Assembly: GCA_013397845.1 (NCBI GenBank)
Contig: VZTG01002000.1
Span: 397,477 to 461,476, forward strand
DNA: 64,000 bases
Direction: 5' to 3'
Source: Melanocharis versteri
Lineage: Eukaryota; Chordata; Aves; Passeriformes; Melanocharitidae
The translations under genes were made by a program, and so were the position numbers. Position 1 is the first letter of the stretch. Every line of letters begins with the position of its first letter. A model generated the notes under the pieces. It was not told the DNA's origin and ran no database searches. It worked only from the letters and a program-made list of their open reading frames with translations. Below are positions 14,301 to 28,200 of this stretch, piece by piece.

Positions 14301-15620
14301 CAGTTTTTTGGTGATGCCTTTGCAGCCCTTAGGTTTTTGAGATACAGGATTTCTACTCAATTCCTGGTCCTATGCTGTTCACCAGTCCCTGGATGAGGGA
14401 GTGAAACAGGAAAAAGCCTGCAAAATCTGGCAGCAGGTTTTATCCTCTTAGTGATCAGATTTTGTAAGTGTGCAGAACACAAGTGGTTAAACATCTATCC
14501 AGCAATGGAAGCATCCCATATTCAAATGCTCGGAATTAAATGTGATATAATAATTATTATTGGAATTTTGTCATATTTTGGGTGGCTGCATTACTCAGGA
14601 TTGAGTAGGTAACTGCCTAGGTGAACAAATTACTGGAGGTAGTTAAGCAGTCACAGTTCTGTTGACTGCTCACAGCTCTGGAAAGCCAGGCTACCTAGAG
14701 CTAAGGTATCCACTTGCAGTTTTCATCACTGACCCATACGAGTGTAACATCGCACTGCAATACCTCCATTTGCACATGAAAGGAAAGCTTACCTCACAAC
14801 CCTTATTCTTATAACTCCTTATTAATGGATTGTTCCAAACTTCAGATGCTCCAAAGATGTAATATATTGCTATTTGTCCGGTCATTAAAGTGAAGCTCAA
14901 TGTCCATTTTAGAGGTCATTTAAGCTGTTGAATAATTTGCTTAATTTTTGCCATCTCTAGTCTGCTTCAGGTGCTAGTAATTAGCTGTATTCATGGACCT
15001 ATTTTGTTTGTATACAAATAGTTTTGAAATTATATGTTATTAACTGTTTTGTATTACTATTCTTGTTCATACTCCTTTAAAATGTGTGTTAAATACCATG
15101 CCATCCCCAGCCCGCTAGGAAGAGACATCTTTGCATTTTGTTTTTGTGTTTTACTAAATTGTGGTGGCAGTAACAGGAATTACCTGTGAACATTGGAGGG
15201 AGTAACACTGCAGCAACTGTCATTTCCACCAAAAAATGACCTATGAAATGATGCCTAGATTTTTCAGTTCAGCTGAAGTCCATCAACAGAGAGGTGCATT
15301 CAAAAGGTATATTCATGACTGGTATCAGAGAAAGATAAAAAACTGTAGCAGATATGAAACAAGATTCATCAAGTCACTAAAGAAGTTCATTTAGCAGAAA
15401 TCCTGCTGTGAAATGGGAATAAAGGCAGAAAAGCCTTTATCCCCAATTTGGTTGGTCGAGGGAACTAGGCAATATGCTGAAATCAAATCAAAATTTTTCA
15501 TTTAATTTTCCTTTAACTATGATTAAATAAAGCACAGGCTTATTATTTCCTGTATTCCTGAAAGATACCTTTGTTCTTCACTTCGTAAGTCAAAGCTTGC
15601 AGTAAGAGAAATTTCTAGGG

Positions 15621-15790
15621 AATCATAGCATGGTTTGGGTTGGAAGCGACCTTGAAGATTGAGATCCAAACCAAACCATGGGCAGGGACAACTTCCACTA
15701 CACCAGGTTGCCCAAAACCCCATCCAACCTGGCCTTGACCAGTTCCAGGGATGGGGCATCCACAGCTTCTCTGGGCACACTGACATTCTA
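15621..15790 (-). mobile_element. CR1 LINE 3' fragment, short
   Basis: Plus strand starts AATCATAGCATGGTTTGGG and carries the CR1 words CCATGGGCAGGGACAACTTC and CATCCAACCTGGCCTTGACC in order, ending near TTCTCTGGGCAC. Only the 3'-terminal part of the element is present (about 170 bases), as usual for 5'-truncated CR1 copies. Orientation is that of MYO3B. Confidence 0.9.
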
Positions 15791-18700
15791 AAGCATTTCA
15801 TCCTCACAAACCAATAAACCTAAATATACACAGAGGCATCTTGCAGTGCCTAGGCACAAGATGTGGAGGCTGAAGAAACTGCAGGCTGCTCCTCTGAACT
15901 GCTTTGTAAATTTGCAGCTTGTGACATCTAGGAAAGACATTTTCCAGCATCAGACACCAGCTACAACATCCTGTCCATGTAGCAGGATAGCACCTGAACC
16001 GCAGGAATGCTTCAATACTTCAACATTCAAAACCTCTTTTATGCTCAGAGATCCGTGAAGTGTCTCAGACTATGGTTTGCACACACTGGCTTCTACAAAT
16101 AATCAGTAATACTCGTATCACATACATAGCTACCAGTTAGTTGTCACAGTCTTCTGGAAGCCTTTTTTCTCAAAGGCAGAAAAATCTACATGTCTGTACT
16201 GAGAACCCTGGTTTCAGGAAAGGTGCAAAAATGGCCAATAAAATGATAGTGTGTCCTGCAAAAGATCTGGCTGAGTACAGAAAAAAATGGCTGTGTCAAC
16301 TACTGTTCAAATAAGTCTTTGTTCTTGAGTATTATCTGAGTTGACTGAGATACTGCTTTGCTACCTTAGTGACCCAGCTGCCCAGCTCAATAGTGCTGTC
16401 CCAATGACACTGATCCACAGCAAATACTAGAGTCTAGCGATCAGACCTGTAAACATGAGGTGTTACACAACCCAGGCTTACAGAAGGAATTTCTACTACA
16501 CAGAGGTGTTGGAGCTGTTGGGAGACTGTCCTCGTCTTGTAATCAGATCGGAAACCACAGCCCAAAGGCAAGAAAGGCACCATCCTACGGTAGTAGTGTG
16601 CTCTAGGATTAGCACCTTTTCAATCCAGCTCTATTCATTTGGGCTCATCTCCAAGTAGAGGTCCACCAGAATTTTTTTTTTTTTTTTTTTCCTGGAATAC
16701 AGCTATAAAGCTACAGGGGAATATGACGAGGATGAGGGCTTCAGATCTCTGAGTTCCCCACTAAAAGAAGCAGAGATCTTTTAAATCCATAGGCAGGGAT
16801 TAGGAAGTACTTGACTTTGTTTCTCCAGCTGGATGACAGGGATAAGAATTATCCAGACAAAAACTACAGAAGACAAGGAGGGATGTAAAGGAAGCATTTA
16901 GGTTCAGAACCACAATAAAATCCAAGAATAAACTTCTGCCCAGTAAATTTCTAGAGGGCACTAAGCTAACCTTAAAGCTGATCCAAGATGAGTTTTATTA
17001 TCTGATACAGAGCCAACAGTACATCCTAAATATATACACAGGTACTACACACACTATAGAATGAAAAGCCTTCCGTCTTTGGGAAATCATCTTGTCTTGA
17101 AAGGAAAAGATGATTATCCCTCTTCCAATCACCATTATTTGCTCTTCCCCAGCTCTCAAAAGGGCAATGAAGGCATGGCTACCAGAAACCATTTTAAAAG
17201 CTAAACCAAGATGGGGCTGAGGAGGGAATGGTATGGGGAAGGAAGGATATACCTACCCGTATATTTATTTCCAAAATTACTCATTGTGCTTACTTCTCTT
17301 TGGTTCTTGTCTCTGCTTGTCAAAGTGTTTACCAACAATCTGTTAATTTGGTGTCTACAACACCTCTGTCAGAATGTGAATTGGCATCAGCAGCGTGTCA
17401 GCCTGTGCCAGTGACAAGTGATGTTGGTCAGTCTCTCCCCACCGTAATGCTTACATTGCCTTCTTGTTTAAAAAAAATGGGAACTTCACACTATCTGCAT
17501 TAGCCCATCACCAATACTCATAAAGTCATCTCTCTTCTCCTTTAATATTTGGAAATACTTAAAGAGTTTCAGGAAAATATTTTCATGGAATGTTTGATGT
17601 AAAAAATGCTCCAAGGCAGATAGATTTTTCCGGTTAACATTTCAAAATTGCTTCAAGACTGAATGAACCATGTGATGATATACTTCTGTGTTTTAATTTT
17701 CCAGCTGGAAAATGAAAATGTATTCAATATTTAAAAGGTCTTTTACAAAATACACAGAAACTATTAAAAACAGTACCTGGGCTATTCTGCAGGAAAGGGA
17801 ACAGAAAAAAACCACACCTGGGATACAAGGCCCTGCAGCCACTCAGCAGTCCACAAAACAACTTCAGTGAGCTTAACCACATCCTTCCTTCCCAGGGAGA
17901 CCATGACTCAGAAGGCACAGAGCCAATGCACTCTTGCCAGATATTTGAAATGACAATAGAGAAAAAAACCATTAACTCTCCAAGGACAAAGCTCAGCTTC
18001 TTCCAGAGGGACCCGGACTGGTACCTTTGTGAAATCATCCTTAGACTGACTGCAAAGGAGGGGCACAGTGTGCAATTACTGCATCTACCTAATATTTCCT
18101 GGAAGAGGACAAGAAGCAGATGGGTCTATATCCCCACTCATCATCTGTCAGATCGGCTAAACTGGCTTTACATACATGCAGCTGGGAATGTTTTACAGCA
18201 CTCTCCTTCACATCCTTTCTCTAGTGACTGCATTTTTCCTTTTACGTCAAATTGCCTCTTGCATTGAGAGGGCAGTTCCTGAACAACTTTGCTCCACACA
18301 TGCATGGAACAACTGGTACTTGCTTGATGTGTGGCTGTACTGTTTTCTTTAGAATGGAGTAGCACTTTCAAAGTGGATGGAAGGTTGCAGAAGAATTGTG
18401 ATTTGTTGATCCACTGACAAAACAACTTTACCTTGACCACTCTGATCCAGCCGAAGGGAACATAGCAGCAACACTGGAGATCTATGCAATCTGCAGAGTG
18501 TCTTACTGCCTTCTACACTAGAATCACTGCCACCTTTAAGCAGAAAACAGTCCACTGATCAGAGCCCATTTTCTCAACCTGTGGAGGGCAAGATTTGCTG
18601 TATAGAGATGACTACTTGCTGTAGCTACTATAGAAACACATAGGAACCATTGACCTACAGGAAAGAATTAGAGTTTGAGTAGTGCACAAGACTAAGCAAG

Positions 18701-21700
18701 AGTCAACATTTTAGCCTTTTCTATCCACTCTGGCAGGCTCAGCTATGTCTCAGACAGCTTTGGTGTACACACATTCTTCAAGGCACAAATGAAGAAAAAC
18801 CACTCTATTCACAGGTCTTTTTCAGCCTGCTACAGCAAATGATGAGGTTTATTCTTTCACTTACAAGACTCTGCAGTACCAGCAAAACTTGTTATAAGCT
18901 CTCTCTGTTTATTTTTCTCATATTTCAAAGGAAACTTCACTGCAAGCTAACTCCTCTGTTAAAAGTGTATCCCCTACCTTTCAATATTTATAAAAAAGGC
19001 TTAATAGAGATTTGAAGGTCTACAGTCTTAGAAATAATGAAGCTCTAAATGTATCTCCGTGATACATACATGTCTAGCTATGGCTGATTCGTCTGTGTGG
19101 AGTGTTAGGTTGGCACTGCACTAAAGCTTCTAGTGCAACCAGAGCCAGTTTTTTTGAGTACTTGCTACTCTGCCAGGAGCACACATCCCAAGGTACCTTC
19201 ACCTACAAATTCCGTAACAGTGAAAGACAGGAGTCTAGTCTAGCCCAAAGACATGGCAAACTTATGACTCATCTTGACCACTCTCGTCAAAGGTTTTCTT
19301 TGACGGAGGTGACAACATTTTCTTCACCCACTGCTACAATCTGCACGCAAGACTTGATCAAAATCCAACAGGGTTCCCATGAATTAGCTATTTTAGAGCC
19401 TAGACATGTATGCTTAAGCAAGTTAGAAAACATTGGCATTTCAGCTTCTTGGATAATAAAAGGGAATTTCCGTATTAAAAGCTAGCCGTAAAGCTGATGG
19501 CAGTTTTCAGTTTTAGAACTACATGAGATACTTTGAAAGAAAGGGATACTTCAGTGATACTGGGAAGTACTATGCAAACAGAATTTGGCCCAGCATATGA
19601 ACTAGACTCAGTTAGAATCTGGGCTCAAAAAAAAATTCTTAATTTCTTTAAGAATCAGATCTTAACTTTGCAATGACTTCTTTTTCATCTGCATGCAAGA
19701 TTTTAAAAATAGGACTGGTGTTTCCTTTAATTAGTATTTGATACAGTATTAATATTCCTATTTATCTTTTACATGCCATATGGATTAAATTCTCATTACT
19801 TTTGATCTTAATACTTTTAAAATATGTAAATCAGCAGACAGACACCCTCTTTAAAGCAGTGTTTGCACACCACATCTATTATTGCCTTGGGCAAAAGGAA
19901 AATATCTGCATTGCTAAAATTCCAGAATTGTGAGGAAATCTTGAAAAATCAGATATCAAACTGATCAATCTAGATGAATTATATAATGACCACAAAAACT
20001 GCAGTTGTTTAGATTCAGCTGCACCTAAAATTGACATTAAAAGTGGCCAAAGGCCATTAAAGAACATGTACCTTAAAAGGGATCAATGAAGTTAATTTCT
20101 GGAAGGAGAAGAACGTTTTCACAGGTTGAGCTAATTCCAGATGCAATGCCTTAGAAGAGCACTATAATCTTTTTAAAAACTCACCTTTAATGTCAGACAT
20201 TAAAACCACAATGATTTATTTTGAAGTTTACAGAAGATACTGTTATCTTAATCTATTGTTTTTCCAACACCATAGCACACTGCTGATGAATAGACTTGCA
20301 TTTGCATGTATTTCAATTTGTCTGAACGTTATCGTTAAGCAGAAAGGAGAAACTTAGGGGACTTGTCAATACAAAAAAAGGGCAAAGGGGATACATGGGA
20401 CTGGTCTCTGTTCACACTGTACGTAATCTCAAATGATATGTTAAGCATCTGGATTTAGTGTTGAATATATATGGTTCATGAACGTATTAGTCTGAAAACA
20501 AAAGTCTATCCAATCATTTTACATTCACTCTTCCTATAGTATATAATATTTTTAGCCTGTCAAATTTCTCTGCCTACATTATACTGCTGAAGAGTATGCC
20601 GAGAGATTTCAGAATAAATTAAGCAAATGTAGTTGTGGAAACCAGACCTTACTCAGTACTACCATGCTCTGACTGAGAGGTGGAGGGAGGATGCTGCGCA
20701 GCTGCAACCACATTGCATGCCCCAGAGCATGTGTGCAGTGCCTGCATAAGGTATCCATTCCCTACCTTTCAGCCCTGAAAAGTCTGTGTCTGTTGAGACA
20801 TACCACATGAGAATTACTGTTCTGGTTGAAGAAAAAAAAAAAAAAATTGCTCCTCAGTATCAGAAAAGTCATTTTTGGGGAAATTGGGCACAGCAGGGTC
20901 CATATAGTTCCTCTTATTTTTATTTTTTTCTGATCTTATCCAAAATCCACTGGGACCTTCTTCACTGTCTTGACTGAACTCTGAGTACAGGCCATAAACC
21001 TGACCGTCTGATGTATTTAGTACCTTACTTTTATTTCGGTTATTTTAGGAATCTACAGGACAAAATACTGGTGTTTATCCAAATGCATCTGAGCACGCAT
21101 TACTCCTCCTTAAACTGAATCACGAGGCCATGCTTGGCAGGGTTCATTCCAAATGAAAACCTGAGCCTGAGCTCTTTAATCTTATGGTACAATGGTCGTG
21201 TATAAACCATGACTTCCCTGGGTGCACACCAAGCAAAAAGTCCACAGCAATGAAGGCAATGAAAGTTACAGAAGAAAAAAAGAAAAAAAAGTTTGGCCCT
21301 TGCTCTGAACAACAGTTTAGTTTAAGGCATAGTCTATACCAGCAAATGCTACCAAATACATTTATTTCTTGACATCATCTGGATTGGTAAAAGTCCTCAG
21401 CCAGAAATACTGTTGGTTTTTTGACCAGAACAACTCAATCTATTTGGCAAATTGCTTTAAGAACTTCTTTCCTGTGATGACATGTCTTTCCAGAAAGGAA
21501 GTTTGTTGTCCTACATCTACAGTACAGTTACAGTTTCAAAGTCTTCTAACTGCAGATACAGCCTAACTTGACAGTTCAGTGCAGGCTTTTTTTTCAGATG
21601 CCATCTTGCATAAGACTACACTAAAAATACATTTTTCACACAAATCTGCAGGCCATAATCATACACATACACCAAAAAGAAGGCACATCAGTGTCCTTAA

Positions 21701-24426
21701 ATTTGCAGGAATCTGGTAAGCACCACAAATATTATTTTGAAATTTCTATGCAACTAAATTAAAATGTTTTCTCACAGTTACTTGCAAAGGCATAATTAGT
21801 AAGGTATTAGTAATCTAAGCAGCAACCGTATATCCCCAACTGTGTTTAGAGTAACTAGGTAACAGAATGTCTTAGAAGTAATTTAAATTTCCCCTTCAAA
21901 TGTCTTAATGACACTGTAGGGGACAATGCAGCAGTTAGTTATTGCAGTTTAAATGCTTTATGTACTTAAATCACAATCATTGTTCATTACCGTTTCACAA
22001 CACAGATATATATTATCTTTGTCTTAAACAAGAAACATATCAAATAGGAAAGTCTGTTCACAGCCATGCTATATTGTCTATACTGTTTGACACATTTACT
22101 TTTCAAGTTGTACTATAAACATCTAATTCTAAGCAGTTATTTAGAATTCAGATTTCCATCTTTTTTTTTTTTTTCAAATTGAATGGTCTTACTCAGGCAA
22201 GGATTGTTAAAACGCTAGACAAGATGTGTGGATAACCACTGCCACACCCTGAAGTATTGGGACCTTTGTGATCAACCTCTGCTTCTGACTGCTGCATTTG
22301 TTATATGCAGAACAAGGAGATGTTGCACATAAGCCTGTGAAATTCTATGTTAATAAATCAAGGCTCTCTTGGCTACTGAACTCACAGCTCTGTTCTCTAG
22401 TTAGTTCACAAGTATTTCATATCAAAGGGATGCAAATGTGAAGGTTTAGAAATAAAGGAGTAGCTCTTTCAAATTTGAAGCTAAATAAAAAGTCTGACAA
22501 GCAATACCATTAACAATCTGTATCACTTTTACCCAGTCTCCTTTCTTGAAACTTAAGCACAGCACTACACAGTGGGACTCAACTTCACTTTCACCTCTTC
22601 TTCAGGTAGCAGACTTACTTTGCTTAATGATATAGCATCTACAGAAACTGGATTACAGTATTTCATGGAAGTGACCCCATTAAAATAAATTCAAACAGCT
22701 ATTACAAGCAAAACTTTCCTCACCTTCCATTTTTTTTTTTCATCACTAGGATGTGGAAACCTTCTGCCTCCTTCACTGCAATCCATGATACATGGCACAT
22801 CCACATAAATATAACCTTGGAATTCCATTGGAAACAGCTTCATATTAAGCCAACCACTTCTTCATCTCTTTTGGGAAATTATATACCCACATGGAAGCAC
22901 TGAAGAGAGTATAGCGATAGAATAGAAACTACTTTCATGGGCCATACAAGAGAGAGGATAGTTCTCAAAAGTGCTCACCTTCCTAACCTAACACAGGCCA
23001 CACATTCACATGAAAATAAGCCACAATCAGGATATTGTGTTAACCAAGTCTATTGTTTCAAAACAGCTGAATTGTTTTAGATAATGATGACTTTTCCTGT
23101 GCCCTAGCAAAAAGGGAGTCTTTTTTCACTTCTAGATCACTCCTGGCAAGTCGGCTGGGAATATGCAGAACAAAATGTACACCAGATTCCAGCACACTGC
23201 TGCCTTCCTGCTCTGAGCTTTGTCATCAGCTTACATGAAAACAGGCACAGGCCCATCCCACCAAAACTTGTTTTGCTCAGTTTGTTTTTGTTTCAAAAGA
23301 TCCTTCAGGGGAAACAATCTGGTCAAAAATCCAGCCCCAATTCAAAATGTTTATATAAAACACACTTGGGGCTCAAATCTGTGGGAGCAATATTTTAAAA
23401 CGCTTGTGTGTTTTGTTTCTGATTTGCTGTTCTTACTCAATGTTCTGGTATTGGTATGAACAAAGCCAGACAAAACCCCAAGCATTAGTTTAACAAATGT
23501 AATCCAGATACAATGGGCTAGATTTACAGACTAGCCATGCTTATTCATGGTGTAGCATGAAGATGCATGATGATGCTAGGCATAATAGGCCCAATTTACA
23601 GTTGCCCTGAGGCCTCTTCAGAGAAGAACACCCCTAGCACAGAGAGCCTGTTCACTGCATGCAGAGCCAGCTCTGTTTCTTTGTTCCTACTTGTCCTAGG
23701 ATAGGAATCCTTCTAAGGCAGGGCAGCACAAACTTGAACAAAAGCCACCAGGATAAATGGCTGCAGTCCTTGAGAAATAATCTTTCCCCCATATCCTCTA
23801 GTCTTTCCCACTTTCAGTTGATGTTGAACTGGAGCAACCTCTGCAGATATAGGGACGTCTTCCTCTGCTGTACCTTTTCAGAGGTTATGAGTGACATTTG
23901 TCCTGCACTAACCCAGCATCTGCAATTTTCTAGTTGGCTCGCAAAGGAAATGGTAGACACAACTCTAACTCTTTTACAGTAAGACCCAGCTCTCTTACAG
24001 ATCATACGTACCTTCTGAGTTTGGCTTTTTCTGCCTACAGTAATGCAACTACAAATCTAAAGGCAGACAATGGTGTTCTTATTGCTGGGATTTCTTATTT
24101 GGAGAATTTATTTGACAATATTGAGGAAATACGTATGTCATCTGCCACTAATTTTATTTTATTTTTTAACAGAGCATAAACAAGAACACAAAGAAAGTTT
24201 TTTTTTCCCAGTAAGGGTTTTTTTGGATTATTTCTTCACTACCTACAGGCTTTAAGCAGAGACCAATCTGGGACACACTGACTCATTGAGCAACAAGGGA
24301 TAAAAGATCTTAATAACACACCGGTAAAGGCTGACCTTAAACATTGATCCTAAATCGTCAACTCAAAGAATAAATCTGGTTCTGGTTCTCAGAAGCAACT
24401 ATCAATAGAGCTGAAAGCTGTTACTT
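15791..24426. other. No gene recognised; probable intron or flank
   Basis: About 8.6 kb with no exon I can support. It contains a 19-base poly-T run at 16672-16690 and shorter A runs near 20832. Plus-strand ORFs such as 19102-19485 have no recognisable similarity and no clear splice context. Confidence 0.5.
16672..16690. repeat. Poly-T homopolymer run
   Basis: Nineteen consecutive T. No adjoining element could be recognised, so a retroposon tail is not shown. Confidence 0.9.
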
Positions 24427-24570
24427 TTAAAGAATTACGTCCAGAAAGCAAGACACATCTTGTTCTGCTGTGGATGACCCTCCATAATCGTAAGACCTCA
24501 AGATGCCACGATGAGAAGCTCTAGAAGAGTGTGAACTTGATTTACAGCTCTTGCCAACATTCCAGTAAAT
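24427..24570 (-). other. Possible alternative last exon beside a CR1
   Basis: A good acceptor (CTACCTTTCCAG|ATT) is followed by 47 open codons and a stop: IYWNVGKSCKSSSHSSRAS, then RGILRSYDYGGSSTAEQDV. The Ser-rich composition resembles disordered tail sequence. The acceptor lies only about 30 bases from the 3' end of the CR1 at 24600. AATAAA-type hexamers occur on the minus strand about 260 bases downstream (near 24150-24166). The exon would be read in phase 0, while the last firm MYO3B exon ends with one extra base, so it cannot follow that exon directly. I do not recognise the peptide. Confidence 0.2.
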
Positions 24571-24599
24571 CTGGAAAGGTAGATAAGATGCAGAAAGCC

Positions 24600-25260
24600 A
24601 TAGAATCATAGGAAGGCTTGGGTTGGAAGGAATCTTAAAAATCACCTAGTTACAATCATCTGCCATGGGGAGGGATGTCACCCATTAGACCAGATTGCTC
24701 AGGGTCCCATGCAACCTGACCTTGAACACTTCCAGGGATGGGACATTCAAAACTTCTCTGGGCAGACTATTCAGTGCCTCACCACAATCTGAGTAAAGAA
24801 CTTCTTCCTAACTTGTAATCTAAATCTGTCCTCTTTTAGTTTAAAATGGTTCCCCCTTACCCTATTGCTATCTGCCCTTGCAAAAAGTTGCTCTTCCTCT
24901 TTTTCACAAGCCCCCTTAAAGTAATGGAAGGCTGCAATGAGGTTTCCCTGAAGCCTTCTCTTTTTAGGATGAATAACCTCAGCTTTCTCAGTCTGTCTCA
25001 ACAGAAGAGGCGCTCCAGCCCTCTCACCATCTTTATGGCCACCTATGGACTCACTCCAGCATAGCCATGTCTTTCTTGTGCTGAGGACTCCAGAGCCGAA
25101 CACAGCACTGCAGGTGGGGTCTCATGAGAGCAGAGCAGAAGAGGAAAATCCCTTCCCTTGACCTGCTGGCCATTCCTCTTTTGATGGAGTCTGGGCTGCA
25201 AGCACACACTGTTGGCTGATGTCCAGCTTTTCATCCATGAGAACCCTCAAGTCCTTCTCA
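24600..25260 (-). mobile_element. CR1 LINE fragment, 5'-truncated
   Basis: Plus strand begins TAGAATCATAGGAAGGCTTG and continues through the CR1 landmarks CCATTAGACCAGATTGCTC, CAACCTGACCTTGAACACTT and GGTGGGGTCTCATGAGAGCA, ending near CCCTCAAGTCCTTCTCA. The minus strand carries ORF2 C-terminal remnants in two frames (24771-25103 and 25043-25234), so the copy is frameshifted. It is in the same orientation as MYO3B. Confidence 0.93.
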
Positions 25261-28200
25261 TAGGTTAAGAGTCATAAAGTCATAGGTTTAGTCATATGTC
25301 ATAAAGTTATAGATTAATGAATCTAGGCCTGACACTAAACATCACTTAATTAAAAAATGTAAAGCTTTTGCTTAGGTCCAACATTGAATATGGAGATGGA
25401 CACAAACAAAAGAAGAAAAACTAGTATTAGGAAATAAAACTGAAAATTTCTTCAGTCCTTTTCTGCAAAGACAAAAACATCATGGTTGTACAGTTGCAAT
25501 GGATGCGATAGTGAAGTACAGAATGTAGGACTGTAGGTCCTAGAAATCCAGTGGGGATAATCTCAATTCCTCCTGTCTCAGTTAACTTCTGGCATCTTGT
25601 TTTAAAGCTGAATGAATTGTGTAACTCACTGTCCTATCTGGAGTATCGTGTTTTACCTTGTCTCTTCTCCTGATGTGGTATTAGGTATTTACATCCTTTG
25701 TTATATTTTTTTGTTTGTTTGTTTGGTTTGATTAGCTTCCAAAGTTCATAAATATAAAATAAAAAAGGGTCACTCAAGAAAAGGATGTTATTACACAAGG
25801 GAAAAAGTTCCCTTATTTCATCTGGTTTCTCCTTTATTTTCAAAGATTTTGGACCAATTAATGCCCCACCCCTTCAGCAACACAAGCTTCCTAAGCAAAA
25901 AACTATGTTGCAAATCATGATATAAAGTGTTGCAAACTACTGATGCAACACTATGGGCAGTACTGCAAAGGAAATTGTTCGATAAGTATTGCCATTGAAA
26001 AAGATTTTACCTTTTAAAACACAGAACGAATTGTAACTTTCCTTACAAGTGCTCTAAAGCTAGAATTACACTTTTCCCTGAAAAAATTCAGCAACTAGAT
26101 ACGAGCAAAGCAATGCTACAGAAAGCAGCAGGACATTTCACTGCTAAGGCTACCAAGCCTTCTGTCCTTGTTGAAATTGAACAGCATCCTTCTTTTTCAT
26201 CTCATACACTTCTTTCTCCTTTCTCTATCATGCTTGTCTGCACAGGTTTTCTTTTTTGATGGCATATTCCCTCTACATTCCACTTCAGGCTTGTTTTTAA
26301 TTCCATGATGTCCGTCCACGTCTGTCACATGTTTTCCCTACATGTGAAGTTCTGCATGGCTTAATCTACCATGGTCAGCATTTTCTGCCTTTACTGTTAT
26401 AATCTCTTTCAAAAAAAAAGACTAGATTTGTTCTTCTTTCTTTCCTCTTTCTTTTCTTCTCCTTGCAAGTCACACCACAAGTGACTACAATTCCACAAAC
26501 AAGGTACAGAATTTAAGCAGAAAACTGGCAGATACTTTCTGACAGTGCATGTTTATTTTGTGACTGGGACAAGAAGAGGGAGTTCTGTGAATTAACAGTG
26601 ATTTTCTTCAATATGTGTCAATGATTAGCTTGTGTGGCATGCTACTACCATGTAGGCAATCTCTGATTTTGAAAGTTTTAGGTTGTAAGTTGCTTATGAT
26701 GCTGAAAGACAATAGTGAAAATCCTACTTCACTTGCAATGCCTTGAGACATGTCTGCCTGTGGCTGTCTGATGACTATGTTCTTCCCAGGGATTTTAAAG
26801 TGGGCTACAGTTTACAAATAAGAGTATCTAAATATAGTCATGCAAAATTTCATTCTTCCAAAACAGTAAAGCTACTTTGGATATGAAGCTGAAATATTCA
26901 CCCTTCTTGGTCCCTAAATCAATGATCAAAAGGCACAAAGCATGAGCCTGGATATGGACAGAAAACTGATATATACTATAGACTTGAACTAACAGCTGTT
27001 CTGAATACCATTGCAAGGGGCAAATCCTTGTGAGGAGATTAAAAACTTCTAATTTATCCATTTCTTACGAATGAAATATTAATTGGAAGCACATGGACAA
27101 AAAGAGATGAAAGAAATTGATATCACTTTGTCTCAAAGTCTGATGAGCAAAACATGAGGGGTTAGCCCAAACTGGAATCTTGTTCCTGTGCCCTTTTGGG
27201 ACATTAGGTGAGACAGTATGCAGACCTGAACTCCATATATATTCACCCATCTCTGAAAACAAATCAACAGGTGAAAGATTTTTGTTCCACAAGTATCTTT
27301 TTCACTGATTTTTAACTGCAGCACCTAGTTGTTCTTAATTTCTGAAACCACACTCATCTATGCTGCTACTAAAATTAGCTCAATTTTTTTTTTTAGAGCT
27401 GCAGCAAACTTGGTTGTTGTTTTTTTTTTCTTTTCAAATAAGCCCTTTAAAACTGACAAGCTTGCTGTTATTCATTTGATAGTCATGCTCTTTATCGTGA
27501 CTAAGACTATGCAGTAAAGAACAGCATTAAAAGAATGTAGAAAAAACAATTGCACCACTTTGCTGCAGGGCACTTTTGGTGTTTGCAAATCCCAGTACTA
27601 CAAAAAGAGGCTGGAAAAATGTAATATTTTTTCCTTATTTTGAATGTAACTTGTGTGTGTGCAGGAGGCAATGTAAGCACACTGGTGAAAAGGAGTCCCA
27701 AGAATAGCACTACACTCACAAAGCCACAGACAAAGAATCGAAGGCATTCTTCCTAGCCTATAAGGACAAAAACTAGCTGCAACTGAAGGTAAAGAGCCGG
27801 TATAGCTTTCCAACTTTTTAGTACTAGGCAATCACACACATTGTCTATACTTGATTCCCAACAAAATGTAAGACAGCCAGATGGAGAAGGACATGTTAAA
27901 GATGATCAAGTCTTCATGGGTATTCTTGCTGCTATTCAGCTTGTTAGTTATGCCTGCATTCTCCCTGTCAGACTTAGCCTGGCAGGGCAGACCAACATGA
28001 CAAGCAAGAGGCAATACTTAGTAATTACACAGTTGTGCTTCCTGCCTTCTCACATTGTACATTGCCTATGTTTTCACACATACAAGGCAAGACAAACCTC
28101 AAAGACAAAGAACAGGTACTAGGATATTTTTAGGAAAAGAAATACTAGAACTCGTAAAACTCTTCTTTTATACATGTTGTGTTACGACTAAGACATGCTG

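Larger units (their letters stand above)
4571..15620. other. No gene recognised; probable intron or flank
   Basis: About 11 kb of AT-rich sequence. It holds a T/G-rich simple repeat at 5018-5088, an exon-like minus-strand ORF at 11205-11346 and a somewhat GC-richer patch at about 10100-10330 with overlapping ORFs on both strands. None of these matches a protein I know. No transposon is evident. Confidence 0.5.

Noticed and set aside
19102..19485. 127-codon plus-strand ORF as a gene
   Set aside because: No recognisable similarity, no clear splice context, and stops are rare enough by chance for such a length in 64 kb.
27832..28014. Minus-strand exon after CCCTGCCAG
   Set aside because: The acceptor is attractive, but the phase does not fit the last firm exon, no good donor follows, and the peptide turns hydrophobic and random.
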